In this document: piece by piece, positions 19,930 to 31,591 of the stretch | How positions within the stretch are numbered: position 1 is the stretch's first letter | How the letters are laid out: every line of letters begins with the position of its first letter | Source of the DNA: Gigantopelta aegis | Taxonomy: Eukaryota > Mollusca > Gastropoda > Neomphalida > Peltospiridae | Direction: 5' to 3' | Length of the DNA: 64,000 bases | NCBI RefSeq assembly: GCF_016097555.1 | Contig: NC_054701.1 | Span: forward strand, 59,551,676-59,615,675 | Position numbers and translations under genes: made by a program | Notes under the pieces: model-generated | What the model saw: only the letters and a program-made list of their open reading frames with translations | The model's database searches: none | Told to the model about the DNA's origin: nothing

Positions 19930-20991
19930 CAGGGTTGAAAATTAAAATGAAAACCAAGGTCGCCAGCAGGGCCAGTTGAAGAAAAATCTTACTGGCCCGT
20001 CTCAAATTTAACTATCCCTCCAATTATCACATTGGTGATTGGAATTTAACTGCATAGCTAAAATTAAAACTAGAGTGGTTTTTGTTGAATAATAACCGTT
20101 TGCGTTAAAGAAAATCGATGAATTGACATTTAACTTCATAATGAATAAAGTAAAACTTTATGTAAAAACATGTCATTAAGTTTTAAACCCATACCAACTC
20201 AAATAAAAAAAATAAAAAAATGAAAAAGAAATCCAGTGTAAACAAACATGTTTCTTTACAAAGTACCATTAAATTAAACATGTTAAATCTCATTTTTAAT
20301 ACAGGGTAAAAGATAATGCAGTACAGACTAAAGGTAGAACTGTGCGTGCTTTAGTAAACTAGTCTAGGAGTGGCAGTCCTCTTTGTGGCAATGCATGAGG
20401 GATGGAATACATTTTGCGGTGATGCAAGAGGGATGAAATTCCCAGCAAATGATTTCTCCAGGAGTGGCTGTTCTCCTAGATGGAGATCCATGGGATCATC
20501 CACTATTTTGCCAAATGCCCATTTGACTATAATTTTGCAGAGATACAGCCCTGATCACATATTACGGTTGTGTCATTCAGATTACCTTGGATGTTCCATC
20601 AATTGCCTTGAAACTTGTATCACAAAAAAGAGGTAACCTATGCAGTTTGATAGTAATTTCTGAAGAATTTTGTTTTTATTTGAGATGGTATGGGTTTAAA
20701 ACTTAATAAATTAATGTGTTTTTATATGAATTTTATCTTTATTCATTATGTTGGCGCTGTCAAAATATAGAACATGTTCTATGTCGTCTGATCTGTAGTT
20801 CGTGCCAACTTAGACGCGGTGTCTTTTGTCACATTCGATTCAGTATCAGTGTTTCTTTTTTAACTAGTATCATACTCACCAGACACTAAAATCGATGGTC
20901 GTCCAACAGACTACTTTTCTAAAATTCTTAATCACCCTTAGCTAATAAAGGTCGCCATGGGCGACTGGGCAACTGCTAATTTTCAACCCTG
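19930..20991. mobile_element. Element with about 290-bp terminal inverted repeats (1062 bp)
   Basis: Ends CAGGGTTGAAAATTA and TAATTTTCAACCCTG are perfect inverses. 'TTAAAG' flanks both sides (19924-19929, 20992-20997). Inner arms share 'ttaagttttaaacccatacc' inverted (about 20175 and 20690). The 20216-20670 interior is unrelated to the arms and has no recognised coding content. Superfamily uncertain (hAT-like end). Confidence 0.8.
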
Positions 20992-21037
20992 TTAAAGGCT
21001 GTCAGATTTAAAAAAAATTAAACCTAAAAGTACCCAT

Positions 21038-21664
21038 CTATACAAACCTGGGGATAGCCTTAAGAGCTAGGGTGGTGTCAACGCTGGCGAAATGATGCAG
21101 CTCCCTCTGGTACATGCTGGCGACATCCCAGTAGTGCTGCACGAACACCCTGTGTAGCATGTCGTGACTCTGACGGTGTGTAAAGCCTTGCCCCCACATA
21201 TGTCTGGTGGTAGACACCATCGTGCTGCATCGTCAGCATTTTACTCAGTGCACCGGTACTGGATTCCACTATGTTGATGTGGAATCTGCCACATTGTCGG
21301 AAATACCCATCTGGTCGGTGTTGTTGACAGCAGCTCCACGGTTGGTGCGTACACAACCAGGGGCTTGGTCCCTATCTGGTTGACCCAGTGCTTTACCGTA
21401 GTTGTTGCTGTGCCGAGCTTCGCGACTGGTCGGTGTCCCTCAGCGCTGGGTCATGGGCGCCAGAGTTTCAGGGCTGGCCAGTGGGTCCACTTCTATTTGA
21501 TGCGGGCTTGCCGGTCTGCATGGCTGGGATGCTGTCCTCACCACCGAAGGGACCGCTACCGGCTTTGGTCCCCCATGTGCCGTTTCTACTATTCCTGTCC
21601 CCTTCTTCCTTCTCTGTCTTTGTCACCTCTTGACTGCTGGTTCAGTTTGACCTCTGTAAACTAA
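21038..21664. other. GC-rich unidentified patch
   Basis: Markedly GC-richer than its surroundings, with overlapping open frames on both strands. One minus frame reads THRQSHDMLHRVFVQHYWDV and YQRELHHFASVDTTLALKAI, then a possible donor (CCCAG|gtttgt at about 21047-21050). It could be an exon, a retro-copy or transposon coding DNA. I do not recognise it. Confidence 0.3.
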
Positions 21665-21748
21665 TGTTACATAGGAGTTCCCACCTTTCTGTGAAATCTT
21701 GTATTCTGTCAGCACACCAAATATCAGGATTATAGCCTCCAGGAGTTG

Positions 21749-21768
21749 GGGGGGGGGGGGGGGGGGGA
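21749..21768. repeat. Poly-G run
   Basis: About 19 G in a row. Confidence 0.9.
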
Positions 21769-22586
21769 GAGATCTACAGAGCAGGCAGTGACTTTTGAGC
21801 AGCAGAGGACATCTTCAGCTGAGAGCTGGAGCAGGAATGTGGTGTGTGCGTTATGCATCCAGTTTATTGTTATTATAAGGAGACGCAAAGTGACGTCATT
21901 GAAAGACTGATGTCATTCATATTCAAAATTAGCTTTATGATTACAGTGCTTCACCACATTAAAATACAAACTGGTCTACTTACTTATGACCCCTATCAAA
22001 GTTCCATGTTCTATAATGAGAAGATAACCCAGTTTATATGTCAGTATGTTTTGTTTTCCATAATTTTAAACAAAATATTATGTTTAAGTTTTAAAAGAAA
22101 AACAAAAAGTAAAAAGTCAAATATATTATATCAAAACATTACCATTGGATATGGTTTTTTGTATTGTGTACAAGGGTGCAAAAAGTACTGTTGTGGTCCT
22201 TAGTGGACAAGGTTTTTATTAAACTTTAAAGGGGCTTTATCAAGGTTGTATTTAATCAGGAAACATTTTGTTCAGTATCACATTGTGATCTGCTACCCAG
22301 GATTCAGAGATCACTACACAATTTTAATACAGTAGTTGCTAATCAATTTTCAGTTGACTAGAAATATCACTAATCAAGATTTTGAAAACAAAATGTTCCC
22401 TGTTAATGCTGAACAAAATAAAAAATTTTACTAGCAAAAAACAAAACAAACAAAACGAGTCACAGGTTGAACTGTACCACAAAGAGACCACAATTAATAA
22501 AATCTTACACCTTGTCTGCCCAGACTGTCAGTGATGATTGTCAGAAAGACAGGAATATCCTGTATGACAACCATTCTATACTTACA
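21769..22586. other. No recognisable gene
   Basis: The 119-codon plus-strand ORF at 21844-22203 is AT-rich, low in complexity and has no family motif. Confidence 0.5.
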
Positions 22587-22694
22587 GAATGAATGAATGA
22601 ATGAATGAATGAATGAATGAATGAATGAATGAATGAATGAATGAATGAATGAATGAATGAATGAATGAATTAATTAATTAATTAATTAATTAAT
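22587..22694. repeat. (GAAT)n then (TTAA)n microsatellite
   Basis: About 85 bp of GAAT units followed by TAAT units. It sits at the tail end of a SINE-like fragment (next entry), so it probably grew from the SINE 3' tail. Confidence 0.95.
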
Positions 22695-22750
22695 GTTTAA
22701 CAACACCCCAGCACAAAAATACACATCGGCTATTGGTTGTCACAAAAGTA
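22695..22750 (-). mobile_element. SINE-like fragment with GAAT tail
   Basis: 'tgtttaacaacaccccagca' and 'catcggctattggttgtcac' parallel tail B but differ from it, indicating a related SINE subfamily. Confidence 0.6.
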
Positions 22751-23198
22751 AACTTGTATATAATTTGTATTGGTTTTTAAATGCTAAAATGTTCTGAGCA
22801 GCAAAATAATATGCAAATAATTGGTTTATGCTATAAACCAATGTGCAGTAAAGTGGATTCAACTGTATGAAAATATTATTTATATAATATAATTATGTAA
22901 AACCACAGTGTAAAGATCTGTGGGGAGAAGTATAATACAATACAATACAAATATCAAGGTAAGTATATTTTAAAACTTTGTATAGAAATAAAAAAAAATT
23001 AAAACTTTAAAATTAATTCTGGGTAGAATTTAAAAGATTCCAAAACATTTCTGTTTACAAATATACTGTATCATTTCTCATCGGCTTTAGATGATCACAC
23101 TCCACCAACATGTGGCGCACACTGTACACTAACAATGTTCACACTGAGGAGGAGGGTCTTACAGAGCATTAGTTTGATTATTCCCGAATCCAGTCATG
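22751..23198. other. No recognisable gene
   Basis: AT-rich with one 'acaatacaatacaa' tract at 22934-22950. Confidence 0.4.
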
Positions 23199-23375
23199 AC
23201 ATTAAACTTACAATTTTAACTTACATATTGTTAACCATTACCAATGTTACACGAAGAAACTTGACGCCCCTATATGTCATAACAAGAAAGTACAGCACAA
23301 GTTCGTTTTGCATAGAGGCGTCAGGTTTCTTTGTGTAGCGTTGGTACTTGTTAACAGCATGTAAGTTTAATATCA
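23199..23375. mobile_element. Hairpin MITE (about 175 bp)
   Basis: Arms 23199-23272 and 23302-23373 are inverted: ATTAAACTTACA.., 'tgttaac', 'aagaaacttgacgcc' against 'aagaaacctgacgcc'. The loop is about 30 bp. Confidence 0.8.
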
Positions 23376-24310
23376 CTACTAAAACTCAGTAGTTGCAACC
23401 ATTTGGTTGTCGATGATTGCCAAAGCATTACATCTATAGAGTTTCCTCTAGCCTTCCCCTACATATTAATATCAATAAGGAGTGGGCTGGAGGTGACTGT
23501 AGCTACTTTCTGATTTATTTGTTGGTATTGTAATATTGATCAATTATACGCCTTACCTGCAAAACTACCTTGCAAAATGCTGTGGAGATAACTTTTCTAT
23601 GGCATATATTCGGGGCACGAAACTCACCATAAATATGGTGGCCCAAAAAATAATAATGGATGTTGGCAAATTAAGGTAAGCGAACCATGAACCATGAGCA
23701 AGATTTTAATGTGGAATAAATACATCCAACACAAATATTAATAGTGGCTCATATGTTATAGCTCTAAAGAAGATTGCCCAAATAATATTATTACTAACGC
23801 CATTATTTTTTAATATTTAAGTCACCCAAACAGGACATTGGTCGCATTTGGCAACCTGGCCACAGGCTGTTTCGAGCCCTGATCTTTAGCCATGGCCATT
23901 TTCTTAATTGACATGGTTGCTGTCATATAAGGTATTATAATGTGAAAAACCTAAACAGTTCAACCCAGAAAAGGCTTATTAAAGAGTTTATTGAACATTA
24001 ATTATTTTATTTAATTAGGAGATAAACATATTCTAATTTCATCTTTGAGGTAGGTTGTCATGGATTTAACACCACTACTTGACATTTAAAATTGAAAGCA
24101 TTAGCCTAACCAATCATTTGTAATCAGTCATCAGAACACCACTAGGTGGGAGACAAAAACATTTCCTTAATAAATGGTTCTGTTAATTATATAAATTGAT
24201 AATAATAAAAGATAAAAATTATTTTACATTAGTAAATGTTCTTATTAAATTGTTAACCAGTATTCTGCATAGTGCCAAAGGAAAGCTCCTTAAATCATCC
24301 TGTAAAAAAC
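23376..24310. other. No recognisable gene
   Basis: Nothing matched a repeat elsewhere in the window or a protein family. Confidence 0.4.
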
Positions 24311-24315
24311 CCAGT

Positions 24316-24563
24316 CATGGTTTCTGCCAGAGGGTAAAATGGGTATTGTGCCATACCCAGATATTTTGGCATTTAAAAAAAAAAAAAAGTTAACCTTTTG
24401 ACAAAATTAATTACTCTTATCATTAATGTATGATTTTCTTAACCCTAACCCTAAACGTAACCAATTTTCTATCTGGGCGAGGCCTCCCATACCCTCTGTT
24501 GACTGTGGTTACATTCAATTCCATAGTGCCATACCCAAATATTTTTTTCTGGCAGAAACACTG
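24316..24563 (+). mobile_element. MITE family E, copy 2
   Basis: TTTCTGCCAGAGGGTAAAAT start (the first bases read CATGG rather than CAGGG) and CTGGCAGAAACACTG end. Flanked by c/acagt. Contains 'cttaaccctaaccctaaac'. Confidence 0.85.
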
Positions 24564-25367
24564 ACAGTGAATTTTATTTTTTGATGTATGTGATTTCCAT
24601 AATACATGTATCACATTTATAAAAAAGGAAGAAATGTTTGCTAATAGATTTAGAAAGAAGTAAATTGGTTAGATTTTTTAAAATCAGTCATGCACAGTGG
24701 TGCCTTATGGCAAGGTTAAGCTGCTAGCAGATTAATAAAACAGTTGAATTAGTTAAACTTAAAAGGCAGAGTTTAGCAAATCTGCTAGCCCAATGCCCAA
24801 GGCTAGTGCGGTTTTTTTACGGTAAATTAGGCTAGTCACAAACATTAACTCAGTAGGTCAACGAGCTAGCATTAAAAAAAAAAAAAAAAAAAAACAAAGG
24901 ACTCAGAGCTTCACTTTTGAATATTTCGACACTTGTAATTTGTGATCCATTTTTAAAATTTATGGACCTGCCACTGTACTTTTTAGAATTTAACTTGCAC
25001 AGTAATAAAAAATATTTTTCATCTAAACAACCATGGCCTAACTGGTACCCTACATACATGTCTTTCTTTGTCCTAAGTAAGGTAATTGTAAGCCTAATGC
25101 AACTGGTTTCTCAACACAGGTTCGGGTTTTTTAAAGGTTATATAAATATGTAATTTGTTTTTTTTTCACTTTTGCTTTCATGTAATAACTGCAAAGTGTA
25201 TTACAGAATAACAAATGCTCATTGTATGACAGTGCTCTTAACAGAGCTCTACAGATTGGGAAATTGTACAAATTACATCCTATTTCCTATCTCCTGAACT
25301 TTGAGTTTCACTGCATCTTGGCAAAAAAAATTTGTCTGGTTTTAACTTTATTTTAAACCTTTGACCT
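24564..25367. other. No recognisable gene
   Basis: Includes an A run at about 24872-24893 and several 'gctagc' phrases at 24720-24870. Confidence 0.4.
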
Positions 25368-25372
25368 ACAGT

Positions 25373-25619
25373 CAGGGTTTCTGCCAGAGGGTAAAATGGG
25401 TATGGTGCCATACCCAAATTGTTTTCAGATTTTAACAAAATTAATGACTCTTTATCATTACTGTTTGATTTTCTTAACCCTAACTCTAAACCTAACCCAT
25501 TTTCTTTCTGGGGGAGGTCCCCATATCCCCTGTTAACTGTGGTTGCATTCAGCACACACAGTGTAAATATTCAATTCCATAGCACCATACCCAGAAATTT
25601 ATTTCTGGCAGAAACCCTG
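25373..25619 (+). mobile_element. MITE family E, copy 3 (TSD acagt)
   Basis: CAGGGTTTCTGCCAGAGGG and CTGGCAGAAACCCTG ends are intact. 'acagt' is repeated at 25368-25372 and 25620-25624. The best preserved member. Confidence 0.92.
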
Positions 25620-25724
25620 ACAGTGTAGTATGTTACTCATTTTCAGTCTCCTGCTGGTCCCACCGAAGGGGACTATACATGTAGCTTTCATCTCCATCCA
25701 CCAGTCTACCAGTAGGGTCTTTCA

Positions 25725-25925
25725 TAATGCCTTGATATATTGAGCTGAAATTATATATATATATATATATATATAGCTTTAGCATGTCCTGTTACAGATC
25801 ACAGCAATTTACCCATTTTTGACAGAGTTATGGACCTTGAACTTAGGAGATATAAAGATTAGTTTTCCCGAATTTCTTTTTGTAATGCCTCAAGATATTG
25901 AGGGTACTGTTACAGATCAAGTTTA
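25725..25925 (+). repeat. Two diverged tandem units with an AT microsatellite
   Basis: 'cataatgccttgatatattg..cctgttacagatca' at 25733-25800 recurs as 'gtaatgcctcaagatattg..ctgttacagatca' at 25880-25920. An (AT)n tract at 25753-25774 interrupts the first. Confidence 0.7.
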
Positions 25926-25926
25926 C

Positions 25927-26001
25927 TTTAATTTAATTTAATTTAATTTAATTTAATTTAATTTAATTTAATTTAATTTAATTTAATTTAATTTAATTTA
26001 A
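25927..26001. repeat. (TTTAA)n microsatellite
   Basis: About 15 perfect TTTAA units. Confidence 0.95.
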
Positions 26002-26645
26002 TAAACCACTGACCTTGTGGCTAATAGCTTTTTAGAAAATTTGTCAAATCCTAGAAAGGGATCATTTGTTTTCATATTTTTCTGGAAGTACAACTGCCTT
26101 TTTCCTGCAACACCATTAGATATGACCTGGCTCAAGTATATATATTTATTTTAGGGTTGACCTCAACTGTTGTGATGGGTCTAAATTAATCCAAAAATCT
26201 CAGGAGATGATGCTGTCAGGAAACTCGACAGCCATTACATTTAGTGGCGTGACATTGTTTCCCACTAGAAAATGGCTCTCTGTGGAATTAAAGATTCATT
26301 CCACTGATGGGTGTGACATTAATATGGTTATAGTGTCAACAAATAATGCTGTTATGCCATTCAAATATACTACATACACACACTTGTCAGCAGCCGGCTA
26401 CAATTTGTCGCCCATATATAACTTCCTGTACCAGTATAGTCAACTTGCTTATAAATAGCTGTAAGCTAGAGCTTGCATTGGAAATTAATTTGCTTTGGTC
26501 AATTTCAGAAGAAATAAAAATTAATTAAATTTTATTTATTTACTTTTGTTTTTATTATATATATACATGTATATATATTTTTCCTTTACTTTAGTATATT
26601 TTATTGTTTATTTTATTTATTATTATTTATATATATATATATATA
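26002..26645. other. No recognisable gene
   Basis: AT-rich, ending in an (AT)n tract at 26630-26645. Confidence 0.4.
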
Positions 26646-27669
26646 CTGTAAATCATGAAATTAATGCGAGCAAGTAATTAATGCGAAAAATGCGACGAAC
26701 ACATCGACGCAATAATAACTTGACGCATTTTGTTTAGTCTCATTCCCAATACAAAAAAAATGTGCAGGATTTTACTATAATACTTCTAAATAAAATAAAA
26801 CTTTTATAATATAAAGATGAAACAAAATACAAAAACAATTTTTGTTAAACGTCTTTTTGTGAATACTTCAAGAATCTTTCTTTCGTTTCGATGTTGCCAT
26901 TCTATTTTTACTTTCCTGGAATATCATAGCGGTTATATAATACAGTGATGTTCCAAATGTTTTGTTTTTAAAAAGCTCATTTTGCGATGTGAGTATTTTC
27001 CCAATTTTTTTACACTTCTGGATTACTGTATACATTTAAACTGTTTTGAACATTTGTAAAATTATAATCAACAAATTTTATTACTAAATATATTCCTTTA
27101 AAAATGAAACAGTAGAAAATTATATAACCGTAACCAACAATCCGTGCGTATTTCTTCAAACCATTTGGCTCGACTATACATGGCATTCAATTTAGACTGG
27201 TCGCAGGTTGTCACTGTTGCAATATATTGCATTTGTTAACGTCTATTCGTGTGCATCAAGTATATAAAATCAGTCTGAAACATTTGTTAGAATAATACGT
27301 CTGCGTTCGCGTGAAATATTGTGCCCTGTAATAGCGCCCAGTTTACCTTTTATTCCTACTGGCGGATTAATTAGAAGCAATCACCACACAAAAGTGCGAG
27401 GCATACCCTTAACACTAAGGTGTAGTTAATACTAATTACACTACTTTAAGTAATTAGGGCTTCCTGGTCGACCCACCAAGTGATTAGCTGTGAAAACAAC
27501 TACTGACTTCTTTTAACATGAATGATGAAGCTCAAACAATATAATAACAACACAACTGTGGTTTTTATGTGATGTGGACTTTTGCCCGACGCATTAATAA
27601 AAATACGCATTTTTGTTCACTCATGTACGGACGCAATAATATCATGACGTATTAATTACATGATTTACA

Positions 27670-27670
<1 letters not shown>
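26646..27670. mobile_element. TA-flanked inverted-repeat element (1025 bp), mariner/pogo-like
   Basis: CTGTAAATCATG.AATTAAT at both ends (19 of 20 identical). Inner 'aatgcg' and 'gacgcaataat' phrases are inverted near each end. TA on both sides within (AT)n tracts. No transposase found. Confidence 0.85.

Positions 27671-27708
<38 letters not shown>
27671..27708. repeat. (TA)n microsatellite
   Basis: About 19 TA units directly after the element end. Confidence 0.95.
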
Positions 27709-27710
<2 letters not shown>

Positions 27711-27821
27711 AATTACAAAATTGTATCAGATAACTGAGGTAATTTTTAGCTTAATTCCTGATTCAAACTGGCTGTGATGTCTGTATACATATAGAAATGG
27801 TTTCGCACAATACTTGAATAG

Positions 27822-28275
27822 AAGTTTGTTTTCTTTAATGACACCACTAGAGCACATTGATTAATTGATCATCGGCTATTGGATGTCAAACATTTGGTAA
27901 TTTTTTATTCATAGTCATTAGAGGAAACCTGTTACATTTTTTTTCCAATGCAGCAAGGGATCTTTTATATGCACTTTCCCATAGACAGGAAGGCAGTGGG
28001 TATGACACTATGCAACCGCAGTCGATAGAGGGGTAATTGGAGGCCTCTCCAAGAAAGAAAATGGGTTAGGTTTAGGGTTTGGGTTAAGAAAATCATACAG
28101 TAATGATAAAAGTCATTAATTTTGTCAATAGGTCAACTTATAAAAATTAAATCTGCAAACAAATTTAGGTATGGTGCCATACCCATTTTACCCTCTGGCA
28201 GAAACCCTGGAAGGCACATTACCATGTCCTTGGACCAGCTGTGGTGCACTTGTTGGAACAAGAAAAAACCCAATC
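27822..28275 (-). mobile_element. SINE (tail B) split by MITE E copy 4
   Basis: Tail B and core run to 27993. After the MITE the SINE resumes at 28210 (aaggcacattaccatgtcct, agctgtggtgcacttg, gaacaagaaaaaaccc), diverged from consensus but collinear. The head is incomplete. Confidence 0.8.
27994..28209 (-). mobile_element. MITE family E, copy 4, nested in a SINE (TSD gaagg)
   Basis: Ends CAGTGGGTATG (internally shortened) and CTGGCAGAAACCCTG. 'gaagg' is repeated at 27989-27993 and 28210-28214. Confidence 0.85.
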
Positions 28276-28679
28276 AGTCAAATGGATCCATATAGGATAC
28301 TTGAATAGTACCATGACAAAGAAAACATTTTCCTTTTCTTTTCTTTTTTTACCATATTTAAAGAAAAAGAACAAAAATATCTTCTTGCTCTTAATTGTTT
28401 TGAGTGTTTATGTTGACAACCAACTAGAAATGGCATGCAATTAATAGTCTGGGTTTTTTTTTATACTTTTGTTACATTTTATATTGAAGTGTACTATTTG
28501 TTTATGTATTATAACCTTAAAACAAGAATTTTACATGATCAACCTTTTTGTTATTAACATTATGTATTCCAGTTCTTCCTGAATTTGAAAAAAACCCCAT
28601 AAAGACCAAAAAACCCTCCCAAAAACAAAAATACTGATTGAAATCTACATAAGTTTTGGTACAAAATTTCAGCTTAAAC
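28276..28679. other. No recognisable gene
   Basis: AT-rich. Confidence 0.4.
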
Positions 28680-28855
28680 ACACATAATCCCGAATGTTTT
28701 TCAAATTCTTTTCAAATCATTGGCATGATTTTGCAAGTAAGGTTTTGATTGGTCGGATGAAAGGTCAACTGGTCATGAGCTCCAACGGGGTGCTGTTAGA
28801 TCCACAGGTAATAGTAATTAACCAGTGGAGCTAATTTTAATTAGATTGTAGTCTA
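28680..28855. mobile_element. Family F fragment (one end)
   Basis: 'gcaagtaaggttttgattgg', 'tgctgttagatcc' and 'agctaattttaattagatt' match one third of 18001-18554, inverted relative to its left end. Confidence 0.8.
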
Positions 28856-28968
28856 GAAATCCGCTTTTTAAAACCACTCGAAAGTTTCTTTAATTTTTTT
28901 TTTTTTAAAATCATTCATCATTTATTTTATACACAGTTTCAATGGCCATTAGGAAAAAGGATGACTGT

Positions 28969-29204
28969 CAGGACTTCTGCCAGAGGGTAAAATGGGTATG
29001 GTGTCATACCCAAATATTCTTGCAGATTTTTGTTTTTAAGCTAACCTTTTGACACAATTAATGACTCTTATGATTTTCTTAACCCTAACCTATTTTCTTT
29101 CTGGGGGAGACTCACCCATATACCCCTGTCGACTGTGGTTGCATTCAGCAAATATTCAATTCCATAGTGCCATACCCAAAGATTTATTTCTGGTAGAAAC
29201 CCTG
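28969..29204 (+). mobile_element. MITE family E, copy 5 (TSD actgt)
   Basis: Starts CAGGACTTCTGCCAGAGGG and ends CTGGTAGAAACCCTG. 'actgt' at 28964-28968 and 29205-29209. Confidence 0.9.
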
Positions 29205-29209
29205 ACTGT

Positions 29210-29945
29210 GGAGTGGGTTGGTGGGAATGGATGAACTTCAAAAGGGGTACTTAACAGCTTATCTAATTTGGTAGAGGGACATTTGTGGCACTCAGTAATT
29301 GCCGCTAATAAAGCACTTAACTGTGTAGATGAGTAAACTAGCTTGACATTTGGAGCTATTTTGGAGTGACAGTATATCTCAGCAGTATTAGCCATGTAGT
29401 TACATGTATGTGTAGACATCAACAAAACAAACTGATATATATGAGGATGAGTTCTAATGTGACCTGTCAAAAGTTGATTTAAAATGTGTATACGTGTGTG
29501 CTACAGATCACATACCCATTAATTAATCAATACAGACAGTGAAAAAAACTAAACACATATTAATATGCAGCAAAAATGGCAACCAGTACTGTACATGCTG
29601 TATTTATTTTTAAATTATTCAGCGTATATATCTCCCACTTAATTAGTCCTAATTTCAGTTTACAAAACTGTCAAGATTCTATTTCTAAGATTTGCCTTGA
29701 TACTGGATTGGGGAAATTTTTATGAATGTATTTTAACATTATGTTGAATTGTTTCAGTATTTCTAAAACATAAAATTAGGTTAATTTCCTAAATAATTTT
29801 TTTTAAACTTTTTTTATTTTTTTAAATGTTTAAATTTTTTTTTTTTATTCACTACTCACTTGAGCCAACAAAGCAAAACATTTAGTTTTTGTTCCCAGAG
29901 GATAGTGCCGAATGTTGACGTGTAGTGAGATGAAAACACTAGCTG
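29210..29945. other. No assignable gene
   Basis: A minus-strand open frame at 29212-29470 reads TAEIYCHSKIAPNVKLVYSS and ITECHKCPSTKLDKLL. It looks protein-like but I cannot place it. T-rich runs at 29798-29847. Confidence 0.3.
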
Positions 29946-29953
29946 TATAAAAG
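29946..29953 (+). promoter_or_regulatory. TATA-box candidate TATAAAAG
   Basis: Consensus TATA box about 300 bp before the candidate signal-peptide ATG at 30251. The intervening sequence is less AT-rich than its flanks, as expected of a 5'UTR. Inference only. Confidence 0.35.
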
Positions 29954-30250
29954 ACAGAAGTCCCTGAGGCATGTCATCAAAGGAACACTTGTGTGTGTGT
30001 ACCGCTGTACCGGCTGAGCTGGCAGCGAGATTTGGGGTTTATTTGAGGAAGTAATCCGGGAACGGGAGGAAATCTATTGTATCCATGTCACACTTCCTCA
30101 GGTGTTTGTGTTCACACCAGCATATTGGAAATGTCTTGCGTAACTCTCGAGCGACGAGGAACCTCTTCTGTTGTTATCTGCTCATATTAATAAGCAGACA
30201 CATCCGGACACTGTTTGTTTGAACTGAGCTAAAGGTTGAGCTATCTGTAC

Positions 30251-30305
30251 ATGCGGTGTGCAGTTATCCTCCTTCCTCTCTCTCTCTGTTTGGCTGTGTG
30301 TGTGT
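30251..30305 (+). CDS. Candidate first coding exon with signal peptide
   Basis: ATG at 30251 opens MRCAVILLPLSLCLAVCV, with Arg then a hydrophobic core and small residues as in a signal peptide. An in-frame TAA lies upstream (30230-30232). The frame meets a full-consensus donor, GTAAGT, at 30306 after 18 codons plus one base. Known: signal-peptide exons often end in phase 1. No downstream exon was found, so the gene, if real, extends right or has exons I did not recognise. The C-terminal Val/Cys codons come from a (TG)n run, so chance is a real alternative. Confidence 0.35.
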
Positions 30306-30416
30306 GTAAGTCTTGGAACACTGATTTTCTGCAGTCATTTTGTCATAACAGTGAGTATTCCTACAGGTGTTTCATCATGGTGGTTCTATTATTGACTACA
30401 AGGGGTGTGGTTAAAC

Positions 30417-30463
30417 ATTCATTCATTTATTCATTCATTCATTCATTCAGTCAGTCAGTGATT
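30417..30463. repeat. (ATTC)n / (AGTC)n microsatellite
   Basis: 'attcattcattcattcattc' followed by three AGTC units. Confidence 0.9.
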
Positions 30464-30464
30464 G

Positions 30465-30967
30465 ACTGGAAAGTCTAGATTGAGATGCCAAAATGTTTTC
30501 AAAGCAAGTGTTGATCAAGTTATATCTTACTATAAAGTCGTGACATTTTAATAATAAAAAAACTCACAATTTGCTCAAACTTGTAAGTTGGTTTTGATCA
30601 TTTTAATTCATTTATTATATTGTTTCTAATGTCATAACATGATGTTTATGTCTTTTTTTTTAAACGAATACATTTCTGTGTTTTTGTTTTCATCTTGCTG
30701 AGATTATGATTGCTGTGTGCATGACGCCTGTTTTTACAGCCACATGATGTATTTAAACAGGTGGTCAGTTCATCCTTAGTTTGAGTTATTTAAAAAACCC
30801 AAGTGTGGATCGAGTTGTAACTTACTAGGAGCGTGGTGACATTAGGAATAGGAAAACTCAATATCTGCATATATCTGTTAGCTGACCAGTTTTAATCCTT
30901 TAAATCTATTTCTTGTTATTTATTGTGTATATAATGTATACAAGTCACTGTTAAATACTACTACATC

Positions 30968-30973
<6 letters not shown>
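30465..30973. other. No recognisable gene
   Basis: AT-rich; possible intron of the 30251 candidate. Confidence 0.35.

Positions 30974-31044
<71 letters not shown>
30974..31044. repeat. (AT)n microsatellite, about 70 bp
   Basis: Perfect alternating AT. Confidence 0.97.
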
Positions 31045-31047
<3 letters not shown>

Positions 31048-31253
31048 GGTCCACGGGAATAACAGATCCAAACAGATAGTCAGTATTATAACGGGTGTGT
31101 ATTTCAAGGTCACAGTGACATACTAAATAAAAAAACTATAATTATAGTGGGCCATTAAAAGTAGTTGGTACATTATGCTTTCTTAGGCATAAATATTCCA
31201 CGATTGCCGAGTTGTAAATGTTGAAATTTAAAAATATCACCGTACTAAAAATG

Positions 31254-31580
31254 AAAGAAAGAAAGAAATGTTTTATTTAACGACACACTCAACACATTTT
31301 ATTTACGGTTATATGGCATCAGACATATGGTTAAGGACCACACAGATATTGAGAGGAAACCTGCTTTCGCCACTTCATGGGCTACTCTTTCCGATTAGTA
31401 GCAAGGGATCTTTTATATGCACCATCCCACAGACAGGGTAGTACATACCACGGCCTTTGATATACCAGTCGTGGTGCACTGGCTAGAACGAGAAATAGCC
31501 CAATGGGCCCACCGATGGGGTCGATCCCAAACTGACTGCGCATCAAGCGAACGCTGTACCACTGGGCTACATCCCACCCC
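31254..31580 (-). mobile_element. Full-length SINE: head 1, tail A, 11-bp TSD
   Basis: Tail A with (CTTT)-like end, core, and head 'ccactgggctacatcccacc'. TACTAAAAATG at 31243-31253 and 31581-31591. Confidence 0.95.
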
Positions 31581-31591
31581 TACTAAAAATG

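Noticed and set aside
21844..22203. 119-codon ORF
   Set aside because: AT-driven, low-complexity composition and no recognisable domain.
24438..24460. Telomere-like CCCTAA repeats (also near 10250, 25478, 28070 and 29080)
   Set aside because: Each lies at the same internal position of MITE family E, so it is element sequence, not a telomere or interstitial telomeric array.
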